Origin: Streptomyces hygroscopicus subsp. hygroscopicus
GTDB lineage: Bacteria > Actinomycetota > Actinomycetes > Streptomycetales > Streptomycetaceae
NCBI RefSeq assembly: GCF_001553455.1
Contig: NZ_BBOX01000260.1
Span: 1 to 43,201 of the forward strand
Direction of reading: 5' to 3'
Length of the DNA stretch: 43,201 nt
In this document: positions 15,796-23,542 of the stretch, in pieces
Layout of the letters: each line of letters begins with the position of its first letter
Position numbering within the stretch: the stretch's first letter is position 1
Made by a program: the position numbers and the translations under genes
The notes under the pieces: model-generated
What the model was told of the DNA's origin: nothing
Database searches by the model: none
What the model saw: only the letters and a program-made list of their open reading frames with translations

Positions 15796-16788
15796 TCAGT
15801 CGCCCCAGCGCAGGCCGACCGTCCGCACGGGCGCGTCCCACAGCCGCAAAAGGTCCTCGTCGACCTGGCACAGGGTGATCGAAGCGCCCGCCATGTCCAG
15901 TGACGTGACGTAGTTGCCGACGAGCGTACGCGCCACCGCCACCTGGCGCTCGCCGAGCGCCCGGTGCACCTCGGCGGCGAAGCCGTACAGCTCCAGCTGC
16001 GGGGTCGCCCCCGCGCCGTTGACCAGCAGCAGCACCGGACTGTCCGGGCGCAGATCCGCCACCACCACGTCCACCGCGTAGTCGGCGATCTCGCGGGAGG
16101 TCATCATCGCCCGCCGCTCGCGCCCCGGCTCGCCGTGGATGCCCACGCCCAGTTCCAGCTCCCCGGCGGGCAGGTCGAAGGTGGGGCCGCCCTTGGCCGG
16201 GGTGGAGCAGGCGCTGAGCGCGACACCGAAGCTGCTCGAGAGGTCGTTCACCCGCCGGGCGATCGACTCCACCCGCTCCAGCGGCGCGCCCTCCTCGGCC
16301 GCGGCGCCCGCGATCTTCTCCACGAACAGGGTGGCCCCGGTGCCGCGCCGGCCCGCCGTGTAGAGGCTGTCGTCGACCGCCACATCGTCGCTGACCAGGA
16401 CCTTGGCGACCTGGATGCCCTCGTCCTCGGCGAGTTCGGCGGCCATGTCGAAGTTGAGCACATCGCCGGTGTAGTTCTTGACGACGAACAGCACGCCCTT
16501 GCCGCTGTCCACCGCCGCCGCGGCGCGCACCATCTGGTCCGGCACCGGGGAGGTGAACACCTCGCCGGGGCAGGCGGCGTCGAGCATGCCGCGTCCCACG
16601 AACCCGCCGTGCAGCGGCTCGTGCCCCGATCCGCCGCCGGAGACCAGCGCCACCTTGCCCTCGACCGGTGCGTCGCGCCGGACGATCACCCGGTTCTCGA
16701 CGTCGACGATCAGCTCGGGGTGCGAGGCCGCCAGTCCGCGCAGCGCGTCGGCGACCACGGTCTCGGGGACGTTGATGAGCATCTTCAT
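15796..16788 (-). CDS. dhaK: DhaK, dihydroxyacetone-binding subunit
   Basis: A 330-residue subunit that binds dihydroxyacetone covalently through a histidine. That residue is His218 in LELGVGIHGEPG, the same number as in E. coli. The phosphate-site loop GGGSGHEPLHGGFVG is at 50-65 and FVVKNYTGD follows at about 101. Together with DhaL and DhaM it forms dihydroxyacetone phosphate, feeding glycolysis from glycerol-derived or C3 substrates. The start is the first of two ATGs in the MKM sequence. A longer open frame to 16950 crosses the divergent promoter and is rejected. No DhaR or glycerol dehydrogenase gene is adjacent. Confidence 0.94.
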   Translation of the reverse strand: MKMLINVPETVVADALRGLAASHPELIVDVENRVIVRRDAPVEGKVALVSGGGSGHEPLHGGFVGRGMLDAACPGEVFTSPVPDQMVRAAAAVDSGKGVLFVVKNYTGDVLNFDMAAELAEDEGIQVAKVLVSDDVAVDDSLYTAGRRGTGATLFVEKIAGAAAEEGAPLERVESIARRVNDLSSSFGVALSACSTPAKGGPTFDLPAGELELGVGIHGEPGRERRAMMTSREIADYAVDVVVADLRPDSPVLLLVNGAGATPQLELYGFAAEVHRALGERQVAVARTLVGNYVTSLDMAGASITLCQVDEDLLRLWDAPVRTVGLRWGD

Positions 16789-16931
16789 GGCTGTGTCCGT
16801 CCTCCGCCGGATGGGGGCTGTGCACCGCCTGCCACAGCCTACGGATCCGTCACGGCCGCGGCACCCCTGGGCCGCTGAGCCGAATGGCCTCATAGAACGA
16901 AAAAGGTACATAGGTATCATATGGTGCGCGC
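16789..16931. promoter_or_regulatory. Divergent promoter region, dhaK / GT-C gene
   Basis: This 143-bp spacer contains an AT-rich patch at 16890-16922, unusual for the surrounding sequence. TATCAT at 16915-16920 could be a plus-strand -10 box placing a transcript start within a few bases of the ATG at 16932, that is, a nearly leaderless message. This would fit the absence of a Shine-Dalgarno there. The dhaK promoter should lie in the same spacer on the other strand. Confidence 0.4.
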
Positions 16932-19166
16932 ATGGAGAATACTGCCGCACCGGCGGCCGCCGTCCTGCCCTCGCGCTCCCAGCCCCACCAGCCGCGGCGG
17001 TCCCGCCGCCCGCCCCCCTGGCTCGGTCTGGTGGCCATCGGGTACGCCGTGGTCCAGCTCGCCGTGGTGATCCCGCACACCGGGCACGCGCTCGGCTGGG
17101 ACGAGTCCGTGTACGTCTCCCAGGTCGATCCGCGCACCCCGTCCGCGTACTTCAGCGCACCCCGCTCGCGCGGCATCAGCCTCCTGGTCGCGCCCGTGGT
17201 GGCCGCGACCGACTCCATCCGGGTGCTGCGGGTCCTGCTCATGCTGCTGTCCGCGGGCGCACTCTACGGCGCCTTCCGGGTCTGGACCCGGCTGCTGCCC
17301 GTCGGTCAGGTCGCCCTGGGCGCGCTGCTGTTCTCCGGGCTGTGGATCACTCAGATCAGCGGGCCCGCGGTGATGCCCAACCTCTGGGTGGCGATCGGCG
17401 CGGTCGCCGCCGTCGGATGGTTCCTCCGTGTCCCCGGCGACCCCCGGGCCCGCTGGTGGCTGGCGGCCGTCCTCGCGGGCGTCACCCTGGTGCGCACCCC
17501 CGACGGGGGATGGCTCGCGCTGCCGCTGCTGATCGGCGCGATCGGGGTGCGCGCCTGGCGGCCCGCCCTGCCCGCGCTGGTCGGCGGGGCGCTGCTCGGC
17601 GCGGCCCAGTGGATCGGCGAGGCGTACGACCGGTTCGGCGGTATCACGGAGCGGCTGGGCGTCTCCAGCGACGTCGAGGGCGGCATGGGCCTCCACTTCG
17701 GCGTCGGGGCCGCGCTGCGCAGCCTCAACGGCCCCCAGCTGTGCCGCCCCTGCGAGGTGCCGCTGCGCCACCCGGAGCTGACCGTGTGGTGGCTGGCGCT
17801 GCCGGTGCTGACCCTCCTCGCCGTACACGCCGCCCTGCGCGACCGCCATGAGCTGCGGCGGACGCGCGTGGGGCTGGGCCGTCCGGGCGTCCGGCCCCCC
17901 GCCGTACCGCTGACCGTGCTGCCGGTCGTCTGCGCGGCCGCCCTCGCCCTGCCGTACCTGCTGCTCATCGACTACTCCGCACCACGGTTCCTGATGCCCT
18001 CCTACGCGCTGCTGGCGCTGCCGGTCGCCGGGCTGGCGCCGCGCGCCGTACGGGCCGCGCGCTCACCGCGGCACCTGGCGGTCGCCCTCGCAGTGGTCGT
18101 CACGGCCCATCTCGGGAGCCAGTTCGTCGTCCTGGGCCACGCCGCGCAGCAGTCCGAGGCCACCACCGGGCGTTATCGCGCCGCCGCACAGGGGCTGCAG
18201 CGGCTGGGGCTGCGGCCGCCCTGTCTGGTGACCGGCGACCGGGCCCTGCCCATCGCCTACCACGCGGGCTGCTCCTCCGCCCAGACCAGCGGGAACAACC
18301 GGTCCACCGCGCTGCCGGCGCTGCTGCGGCGGGCCGCCCGGGAACCCACCGCGCTGCTGCTGCCGCGCGGCCGGGCCCGGCCGCCGTCCTACGCCCGCAC
18401 CTGGGTCGCCTATCCGCTGGCCGGTACCGAGTGGAACGCGTACCGGCCGCCGGACCAGGCGCGGGAGTGGGAGGACGGGAAACCCCGACAGGGGGTGTCC
18501 GGTAACGGCGGGAGCATGGGCGCCATGACGACGACCTACCCGACGACCAGCTGGGCCGGATTCCAGGCGGCCGAGCCCGCCTTCGCCCGCTATGCCCAGG
18601 ACCGCTTCCGGCGCTACCGCCACCATGTGCTGGCCACCCTGCGCCAGGACGGCTCCCCGCGGGTGACCCCGCTCGAGGTGAACTTCCTGTCGGGCGAGTT
18701 GTGGCTGGGCATGATGCCGGACTCGCGCAAGGCGCTGGACCTGCGCCGCGATCCGCGGTTCTCGGTGCAGGCCAACCCCGGTCCGGGCGAGGGGCTCACC
18801 GAGGGGGACGTGCGGGTGAGCGGCCGGGCGGTGGAGGTGACCGACCCCGGGGCGGTCGCCCGCTTCGCCGCGGAGTTCCGGCCGCCCGAGCCCTTCCACC
18901 TCTTCCGCGCCGAGGTGACCGAGGTGGTGCACATCGCCAAGGAGGACGGGGCGATGGTGGTGCGGACCTGGCGTCCGGGGCGACCGGTCACGGTCGTACG
19001 GCCCGGCGTCGACGACGGCCCCGGCGTCGACGACGGTCCGAGCGTCGACGACAGCCCCGGCGCCGATGGCGGCCCGAGCGCCGACGGTGGCCCGAGCGCC
19101 GACGGCGGCCCCGGCGCCGACGGTGGCCCGAGCGCCGACGGCGGCCCGCCCCGGGCGGAGGGCTGA
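16932..19166 (+). CDS. GT-C membrane protein fused in frame to PPOX-like flavoprotein
   Basis: One 744-codon frame holds what look like two proteins. Residues 1 to about 515 form a polytopic membrane protein of the GT-C glycosyltransferase type: about ten hydrophobic helices, and after helix 1 the loop GHALGWDESVYVSQ with an acidic pair where lipid-sugar transferases keep their catalytic Asp. Residues about 532-680 form a split-barrel domain of the pyridoxamine-5'-phosphate-oxidase-like family (HHVLATLRQDGSPRVTPLE, LGMMPDSRKALDLRRDPR). The tail is eight copies of a six-residue Asp/Gly/Pro repeat. These domains usually belong to separate genes. No stop codon separates them here, and a good internal start exists at 18525. 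Confidence 0.7.
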   Translation: MENTAAPAAAVLPSRSQPHQPRRSRRPPPWLGLVAIGYAVVQLAVVIPHTGHALGWDESVYVSQVDPRTPSAYFSAPRSRGISLLVAPVVAATDSIRVLRVLLMLLSAGALYGAFRVWTRLLPVGQVALGALLFSGLWITQISGPAVMPNLWVAIGAVAAVGWFLRVPGDPRARWWLAAVLAGVTLVRTPDGGWLALPLLIGAIGVRAWRPALPALVGGALLGAAQWIGEAYDRFGGITERLGVSSDVEGGMGLHFGVGAALRSLNGPQLCRPCEVPLRHPELTVWWLALPVLTLLAVHAALRDRHELRRTRVGLGRPGVRPPAVPLTVLPVVCAAALALPYLLLIDYSAPRFLMPSYALLALPVAGLAPRAVRAARSPRHLAVALAVVVTAHLGSQFVVLGHAAQQSEATTGRYRAAAQGLQRLGLRPPCLVTGDRALPIAYHAGCSSAQTSGNNRSTALPALLRRAAREPTALLLPRGRARPPSYARTWVAYPLAGTEWNAYRPPDQAREWEDGKPRQGVSGNGGSMGAMTTTYPTTSWAGFQAAEPAFARYAQDRFRRYRHHVLATLRQDGSPRVTPLEVNFLSGELWLGMMPDSRKALDLRRDPRFSVQANPGPGEGLTEGDVRVSGRAVEVTDPGAVARFAAEFRPPEPFHLFRAEVTEVVHIAKEDGAMVVRTWRPGRPVTVVRPGVDDGPGVDDGPSVDDSPGADGGPSADGGPSADGGPGADGGPSADGGPPRAEG
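18511..18527 (+). promoter_or_regulatory. Internal ribosome site and start for the PPOX-like domain
   Basis: GGAG at 18511-18514 stands 10 bases before an ATG at 18525 (protein MTTTYPTTSWAG). This is exactly where a free-standing PPOX-family protein would begin. It suggests that the 214-residue flavoprotein (18525-19166) is made separately and that the upstream membrane gene has lost its stop codon. Confidence 0.6.
19005..19148 (+). repeat. 18-bp coding repeat, 8 copies
   Basis: Eight consecutive 18-bp units encode the hexapeptide (G/S)(V/A)D(D/G)GP at the C-terminus of the PPOX-like protein. The first three units read GTCGACGAC and the last five GCCGACGGT or GCCGACGGC, showing gradual divergence along the array. 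The tail is acidic, flexible and likely not needed for flavin binding. Confidence 0.9.
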
Positions 19167-19220
19167 GGCAAGGGTCGTGGACCGGGCCCGCCGGACCGGT
19201 CCACGCCCCTTCCGTATTGT

Positions 19221-19234
19221 TGGAACACGTTCTA
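19221..19234. promoter_or_regulatory. KstR-like operator upstream of acyl-CoA dehydrogenase
   Basis: TGGAACACGTTCTA fits the published KstR palindrome TnnAACnnGTTnnA at every fixed position and lies 69 bp before the acyl-CoA dehydrogenase start. KstR is a TetR-type repressor of steroid and lipid catabolism genes in actinobacteria. No KstR gene is seen in the window. Confidence 0.55.
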
Positions 19235-19302
19235 CCGTGCCCCTCGATCCCAGGACGCTCCCAGACCGCCGTCACGGCGCACGCGAGACTCCAGGAGGGG
19301 CC

Positions 19303-20481
19303 GTGGACCTCGAATACACCCCTGATCAGCGGCGGTTACGCGATGAGCTGCGCGCGTACTTCGCCGAGCTGGTCCCCGACGACGCCTACGCCCGCTACAC
19401 CGACTCCGCCGGGCAGAAGCGGTTCTACCGCGAGACCATCCGCCGCCTCGGCGGCGACGGCTGGCTGGGCGTGGGCTGGCCCCAGGAGTACGGCGGGCGC
19501 GGACTCGGCCCGGTCGAGCAGTTCATCTTCTTCGACGAGGCGGCCCAGGCCGGGGTGCCGCTGCCGCTGATGGCGCTCAACACGGTCGGGCCCACGATCA
19601 TGCGGTTCGGCACCGACGAGCAGAAGGAGTACTTCCTGCCCAGAATCCTCTCCGGCGAGATCGACTTCGCGATCGGCTACAGCGAACCCGACGCCGGTAC
19701 CGACCTCGCCTCCCTCCGGACCCGCGCCGTGCGGGACGGCGACACCTACGTCGTCAACGGCCAGAAGACCTGGACCACCAACGGCGACACCGCCGACTGG
19801 GTCTGGCTCGCGGTCCGCACCGATCCGGGCGCCACACCCCACAAGGGCATCAGCATCCTGCTGGTCCCGACCGACGACCCCGGCTACTCCTCCACCCTCA
19901 TCAAAACGCTCGCCTCCCACGACACCACCGCCAGCTACTACGAGAACGTCCGCGTCCCGGTCACCCGCCGCGTCGGCGCCGAGAACGAGGGCTGGCGCAT
20001 GATCACCACCCAGCTCAACTACGAACGGGTCACCCTCGCCGCCCACGGGACCATGGCCATCCGCGCCCTGCGCGGCGTCCGCCAGTGGGCCGCCGACACC
20101 AAGCTCCCCGACGGCCGCCGGGTGATCGACCTCGGCTGGGTGCGCGGCCGGCTGGCCCGGACCCACGCCCGGCTGGACGCCATGAAGCTGCTCAACTGGC
20201 AGATGGTGGACGCCCTCCAGCGCGACACCCTGACCCCGCAGGACGCCTCGGCGGTCAAGGTCTACGGCTCCGAGGCGCGCCGGGACGCCTACGCCTGGCT
20301 GATGGAGATCGTCGGCGCCGCCGGTCCGCTCAAGGAGGGCTCCGCGGGCGAGGTCCTCCACGGTGAGCTGGAACGCGGCTACCGCAGCAGCGTCGTCTTC
20401 ACCTTCGGCGGCGGCAACAACGAGATCCAGCGGGAGATCATCTCCTGGATCGGCCTGGGGATGCCCCGGGTGCGCCGCTGA
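19303..20481 (+). CDS. Acyl-CoA dehydrogenase (FadE type)
   Basis: A 392-residue FAD-dependent acyl-CoA dehydrogenase. The N-terminal helical domain begins MDLEYTPDQRRLRDELRAYF. The middle beta domain has GYSEPDAGTDLASLRT (substrate and FAD contacts) and GQKTWTTNGDTADW. The C-terminal helical domain includes the FGGGNNEIQREIIS segment. It removes two hydrogens from the alpha and beta carbons of an acyl-CoA and passes electrons to ETF. The GTG at 19303 sits behind AGGAGGGG. The KstR-like box upstream and the close relation to sterol-catabolic FadE proteins suggest a branched or cyclic acyl substrate (inference). It is followed after 42 bp by the MpaB-like gene. Confidence 0.88.
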   Translation: MDLEYTPDQRRLRDELRAYFAELVPDDAYARYTDSAGQKRFYRETIRRLGGDGWLGVGWPQEYGGRGLGPVEQFIFFDEAAQAGVPLPLMALNTVGPTIMRFGTDEQKEYFLPRILSGEIDFAIGYSEPDAGTDLASLRTRAVRDGDTYVVNGQKTWTTNGDTADWVWLAVRTDPGATPHKGISILLVPTDDPGYSSTLIKTLASHDTTASYYENVRVPVTRRVGAENEGWRMITTQLNYERVTLAAHGTMAIRALRGVRQWAADTKLPDGRRVIDLGWVRGRLARTHARLDAMKLLNWQMVDALQRDTLTPQDASAVKVYGSEARRDAYAWLMEIVGAAGPLKEGSAGEVLHGELERGYRSSVVFTFGGGNNEIQREIISWIGLGMPRVRR

Positions 20482-20523
20482 GCCGTGCGACGGGCCTACG
20501 CTGGCCACCGGGAGGTGGTGGCC

Positions 20524-21483
20524 ATGGCGGCGGCCGTAGGACAGGGCGGACCGGACGCCGACCCGGGGCTCTACGGCCCCCGGTCGGTCACCTGGCAGAT
20601 GCACGGCGACCCGGTGATGTGGATCGCGGGGGTGCGCGCCCTGTACCTCCAGGCCCTGCATCCGCTCGCGGTGCGCGGCGTCACCCAGAACTCCGACTTC
20701 CGTCAGGACGCCTGGGGCCGGCTGCTGCGCACCGCGCGGTTCGTCGCCACCATCACCTACGGCACCACCGAGGCGGCCGAGCGGGCCGGCGCGAAGGTCC
20801 GGGGCATCCACCGCAGGCTCTCCCTGACCGACCCCGCCACCGGCCTGCGGCACGGCGTCGACGAGCCCGAGCTGCTGCTGTGGGTGCACTGCGCCGAGAT
20901 CGACTCCTACCTCCAGGTGATGCGGCGCTCCGGCTATCCGCTCACCGACGCCCAGGCGGACGCCTACGTCGCCGAGAACGTGGTGTCCGCCCGGCTGGTC
21001 GGCCTCGACCCCGCCGACGTACCGGCCGACACCGCCGCGCTCGCCGCGTACTTCGAGAAGGTGCGCCCCGAACTCGCCGCCACCCCCGAGGCCCGCGAGG
21101 TGGACGCCTTTCTGCGACGGCCCCCGGTCCATGCCCTGCTCGTCCCGGCGCGCGAGGTGATCTGGGGGCGCTTCGCCGCGCTCGCCTACGGATCCCTGCC
21201 CCCGTACGCCCATGCACTGTACGGCCGCCCCGCGCCCCCGCCCCAAGTGGTCACCCGCCGGCTGAGGGCGATGGGCAGGGCGCTGCGCTGCGTCCCGCCC
21301 CGGGTCCGCTGGCAGTTGCCGCCCAAGCACATCCTGCGGGCGGTCGAGCGGCTCGGCCCCGGCAGCCGCCCCTCGCCCTACAAGCTTCGCCGGAACGCGG
21401 CCATAGGCGCACCAGGAGCCTCTGTTGCGCCAGGCTCTCCAGGCACCCCCGGCGGCGCCGGAGCACCGGGTGCTCCGGGCTAG
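20524..21483 (+). CDS. MpaB-family oxygenase (DUF2236)
   Basis: A 319-residue protein of the MpaB / latex-clearing-protein superfamily, which uses a b-type haem on a helical scaffold. The family start is visible: GPRSVTWQMHGDPVMWIAGV, then a LYLQALHPLAVRGV helix whose His is the expected haem ligand, followed by RTARFVATITYGT and the WVHCAEIDSYL helix. Substrate and reaction are not known for most bacterial members. The start is the ATG at 20524 behind GGGAGG; an earlier in-frame ATG at 20485 has no ribosome site. The last 25 residues form a Gly/Ala/Pro collagen-like tail. It may be co-transcribed with the acyl-CoA dehydrogenase. Confidence 0.83.
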   Translation: MAAAVGQGGPDADPGLYGPRSVTWQMHGDPVMWIAGVRALYLQALHPLAVRGVTQNSDFRQDAWGRLLRTARFVATITYGTTEAAERAGAKVRGIHRRLSLTDPATGLRHGVDEPELLLWVHCAEIDSYLQVMRRSGYPLTDAQADAYVAENVVSARLVGLDPADVPADTAALAAYFEKVRPELAATPEAREVDAFLRRPPVHALLVPAREVIWGRFAALAYGSLPPYAHALYGRPAPPPQVVTRRLRAMGRALRCVPPRVRWQLPPKHILRAVERLGPGSRPSPYKLRRNAAIGAPGASVAPGSPGTPGGAGAPGAPG

Positions 21484-21485
21484 CT

Positions 21486-21885
21486 AAGGGCTGTCCCGTA
21501 ACTGCTGATCACGGATGAGATGCTCTTGACGTGTCTGGTGTGATCACGGCGTCAGAGCCCTCCTGGATAGCTCCATTCACCGGGCTGAGTCGACGTCAGT
21601 TCGACCAACTGAAGGCCGCTGTCGGCCGGGCCATGGTCATCGCGGACGGTGGCTATCGGGGCACCGGCCTGCTCATTCCGCACTGCCGTGAACGCGGCCA
21701 GACCGAACTGCCAGCTTGGAAAGAGGAGCACAACACCTCCCACCAAGGTCCGGGCCCGCGTCGAGCATGTCTTCGCGCGGATGAAGGCATGGAAGATCCT
21801 TCGTGACTGCCGCCTGAAAGGCGACGGCGTTCACACCGCCATGCTCGGCATCGCCCGGCTGTACAACCTCGCCCTCGCGGGGTAA
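21486..21885 (+). mobile_element. IS5-type insertion sequence remnant, copy 1
   Basis: The left end reads AAGGGCTGTCCCGTAACTG and is followed by a transposase start at 21531 (MSGVITASEPSWIAPFTGL). After about 25 residues the frame jumps to the last third of the protein: IADGGYRGTGLLIPH, then, after a frameshift near 21740, VRARVEHVFARMKAWKILRD and the C-terminus RLYNLALAG at 21885. The missing middle would hold two of the three DDE acidic residues. No right inverted repeat is seen. It therefore cannot transpose. It abuts the stop of the MpaB-like gene. Confidence 0.85.
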
Positions 21886-21906
21886 CTCCCGCCCTATACG
21901 AGACCA

Positions 21907-21939
21907 GGGAGGCCCAAGGGAGGTGGCTCCCTGCCTCCC
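21907..21939. terminator. Nested hairpin between IS remnant and VOC gene
   Basis: GGGAGG (21907-21912) pairs with CCTCCC (21934-21939), and inside it GGGAG (21918-21922) pairs with CTCCC (21927-21931). The hairpin lies between a plus-strand and a minus-strand gene end, so it could stop transcription from both sides. No U-run is present, which is common in Streptomyces. Confidence 0.45.
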
Positions 21940-21954
21940 CGCCTCACAGGGTGT

Positions 21955-22383
21955 TCAGTCGATGCAGAACTCGTTGCCCTCGATGTCCAGCATCGGGATG
22001 CACGAGTCGTTGCCGTCGTACAGCGTTTGCACGTGGACCGCGCCGAGCGGGATCAGCCGTTTGCATTCGGCCTCGAGTGCGGCGAGGCGTTCCTCACCCA
22101 CGAGTCCCGTGCCGACCCGCACATCGAGATGCACCCGGTTCTTGACGGCCTTGCCCTCGGGGACGCGCTGGAAGTACAGTCGCGGCCCCACACCCGAGGG
22201 GTCGACGCAGGCGAACCATGCATCCCGCTCCTCAGGCGACTGGGAACGCTTGAAATCGTCCCAGGTGGCGAACCCCGCGGGTGGTGGCGGTACGACGTAG
22301 CCCAGCACCTCGCACCAGAAGCGGGCGAGGCGCTCGGGTTCCGCGCAGTCGAAGGTGACCTGGAACGTCCTGATCTCTGACAT
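21955..22383 (-). CDS. VOC-family (glyoxalase-like) protein
   Basis: A 142-residue protein with two beta-alpha-beta-beta-beta modules of the vicinal oxygen chelate fold, in the Glyoxalase_6 style: FQVTFDCAEPERLARFWCEVL opens module 1, NRVHLDVRVGTG opens module 2, and the ending MLDIEGNEFCID is the usual metal-site Glu strand. Members include bleomycin/fosfomycin-type resistance proteins and uncharacterised lyases; the substrate is unknown. The start is the ATG at 22383, since the open stretch upstream to 22518 has no support. It runs in the same direction as the sugar transporter but is 150 bp away and GC-richer. Confidence 0.85.
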   Translation of the reverse strand: MSEIRTFQVTFDCAEPERLARFWCEVLGYVVPPPPAGFATWDDFKRSQSPEERDAWFACVDPSGVGPRLYFQRVPEGKAVKNRVHLDVRVGTGLVGEERLAALEAECKRLIPLGAVHVQTLYDGNDSCIPMLDIEGNEFCID

Positions 22384-22533
22384 CGGCGCACCGTACCGCG
22401 TACCAGGGGGATCCCGCCGCTCATTTCCCCAGGCGGATCCGTCCGCCACCCGTCGCATCCTGGGCCGCTCGCAGATCAGGTGGACGTCGAGGCCGGCGGG
22501 GGCCTCCTTCCTCAGCACCGTCGACGATGGCCT

Positions 22534-23541
22534 TCACCCTGCGCCACGGACGACGTCCTTGCGCACACTGCCGACGATTAGCGCGGCAATGAGAATGAGT
22601 CCCGTGACGATATTCTGCACATAGGAACTCACGTCCAGGAGGTTCAGGGCATTCGCGATCACCGTGATGAATATCGCTGCCGTGAAAGTCCCCAGCAGCG
22701 TCCCCCGCCCGCCTCGAAGGGCAGTCCCACCGACAACAGTGATCGCTATCGCGTTCAGTTCCATGTCCTTGGCCATGGTCCCGCCGGAGGAGGACAGCAA
22801 CGCGGATAGCCCGATCGCGGCGATAGCGGTGAACAGCCCAGTGAGGCCAAATGCCAGGATCTTTACGCGGTCCACAGGAATCCCCGCCATGCGCGCGGCC
22901 GGCTCACTGCTGCCGATCGCACGTAGGCGTCGGCCGAAGTAGGTCCGGTACAGAAGGCAGTATGACGCGGCCGCGACCACGAAGAAGGCAATGAACACCA
23001 GAGGCACTCCCGCCACCGTCGCCGTACCCAACTGCTGAAAATAGTAGGAATTGATGGGGATCACCTGCCCGCCAGTCGCAATGAACGCGACGGCCAGATA
23101 GATATTCAGCATACCGAATGTGGAAATGAACGGAGGTATTCTGAGCTTGGTCACTACTACACCATTCGTCAGCCCGAGCAATATGCCGACCGCAATTGCT
23201 AGTAGCAACGCCATGCCGATCGTTGTCGCCGGCAGTACCTTAGCCGTTACGACACCGACAACCGCTATAATGCCGGCGACCGAGAGGTCGAAAAGCCCCG
23301 CCGTGATGAGAAGCGTCATTCCGCAGGCCACCAAGCCCGCGAACGAAGCCTGCGTGGCTATGTTCTGCAGGTTGGCCCTATTTCCGAAGTCCGGCACGAA
23401 GACGGATAGTCCAACGATCACGACCGCGGTCGTTACTTGCAGGTAGTAACCCGTCATGAAGGAAAGAAGGTACGACCGTCGTTCCCTCACGTCAGCCTTC
23501 GATGGACCGTCCTCCACAGCACTCTGCAGCTGGTTGGTCAT
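22534..23541 (-). CDS. CUT2 sugar ABC transporter permease 2
   Basis: A 335-residue inner-membrane permease of the RbsC/XylH type with about ten hydrophobic segments. The coupling segment and conserved loop are GGTALRGGRGTLLGTF near residue 275. It lies 1 bp after the first permease gene, behind GGGAGG. The two permeases probably form a heterodimer served by the fused ATPase. GC content is clearly lower than in the flanking chromosome, with A/T in many third positions, as in the whole transporter block; this suggests acquisition from another lineage. Confidence 0.9.
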   Translation of the reverse strand: MTNQLQSAVEDGPSKADVRERRSYLLSFMTGYYLQVTTAVVIVGLSVFVPDFGNRANLQNIATQASFAGLVACGMTLLITAGLFDLSVAGIIAVVGVVTAKVLPATTIGMALLLAIAVGILLGLTNGVVVTKLRIPPFISTFGMLNIYLAVAFIATGGQVIPINSYYFQQLGTATVAGVPLVFIAFFVVAAASYCLLYRTYFGRRLRAIGSSEPAARMAGIPVDRVKILAFGLTGLFTAIAAIGLSALLSSSGGTMAKDMELNAIAITVVGGTALRGGRGTLLGTFTAAIFITVIANALNLLDVSSYVQNIVTGLILIAALIVGSVRKDVVRGAG

Positions 23542-23542
23542 C

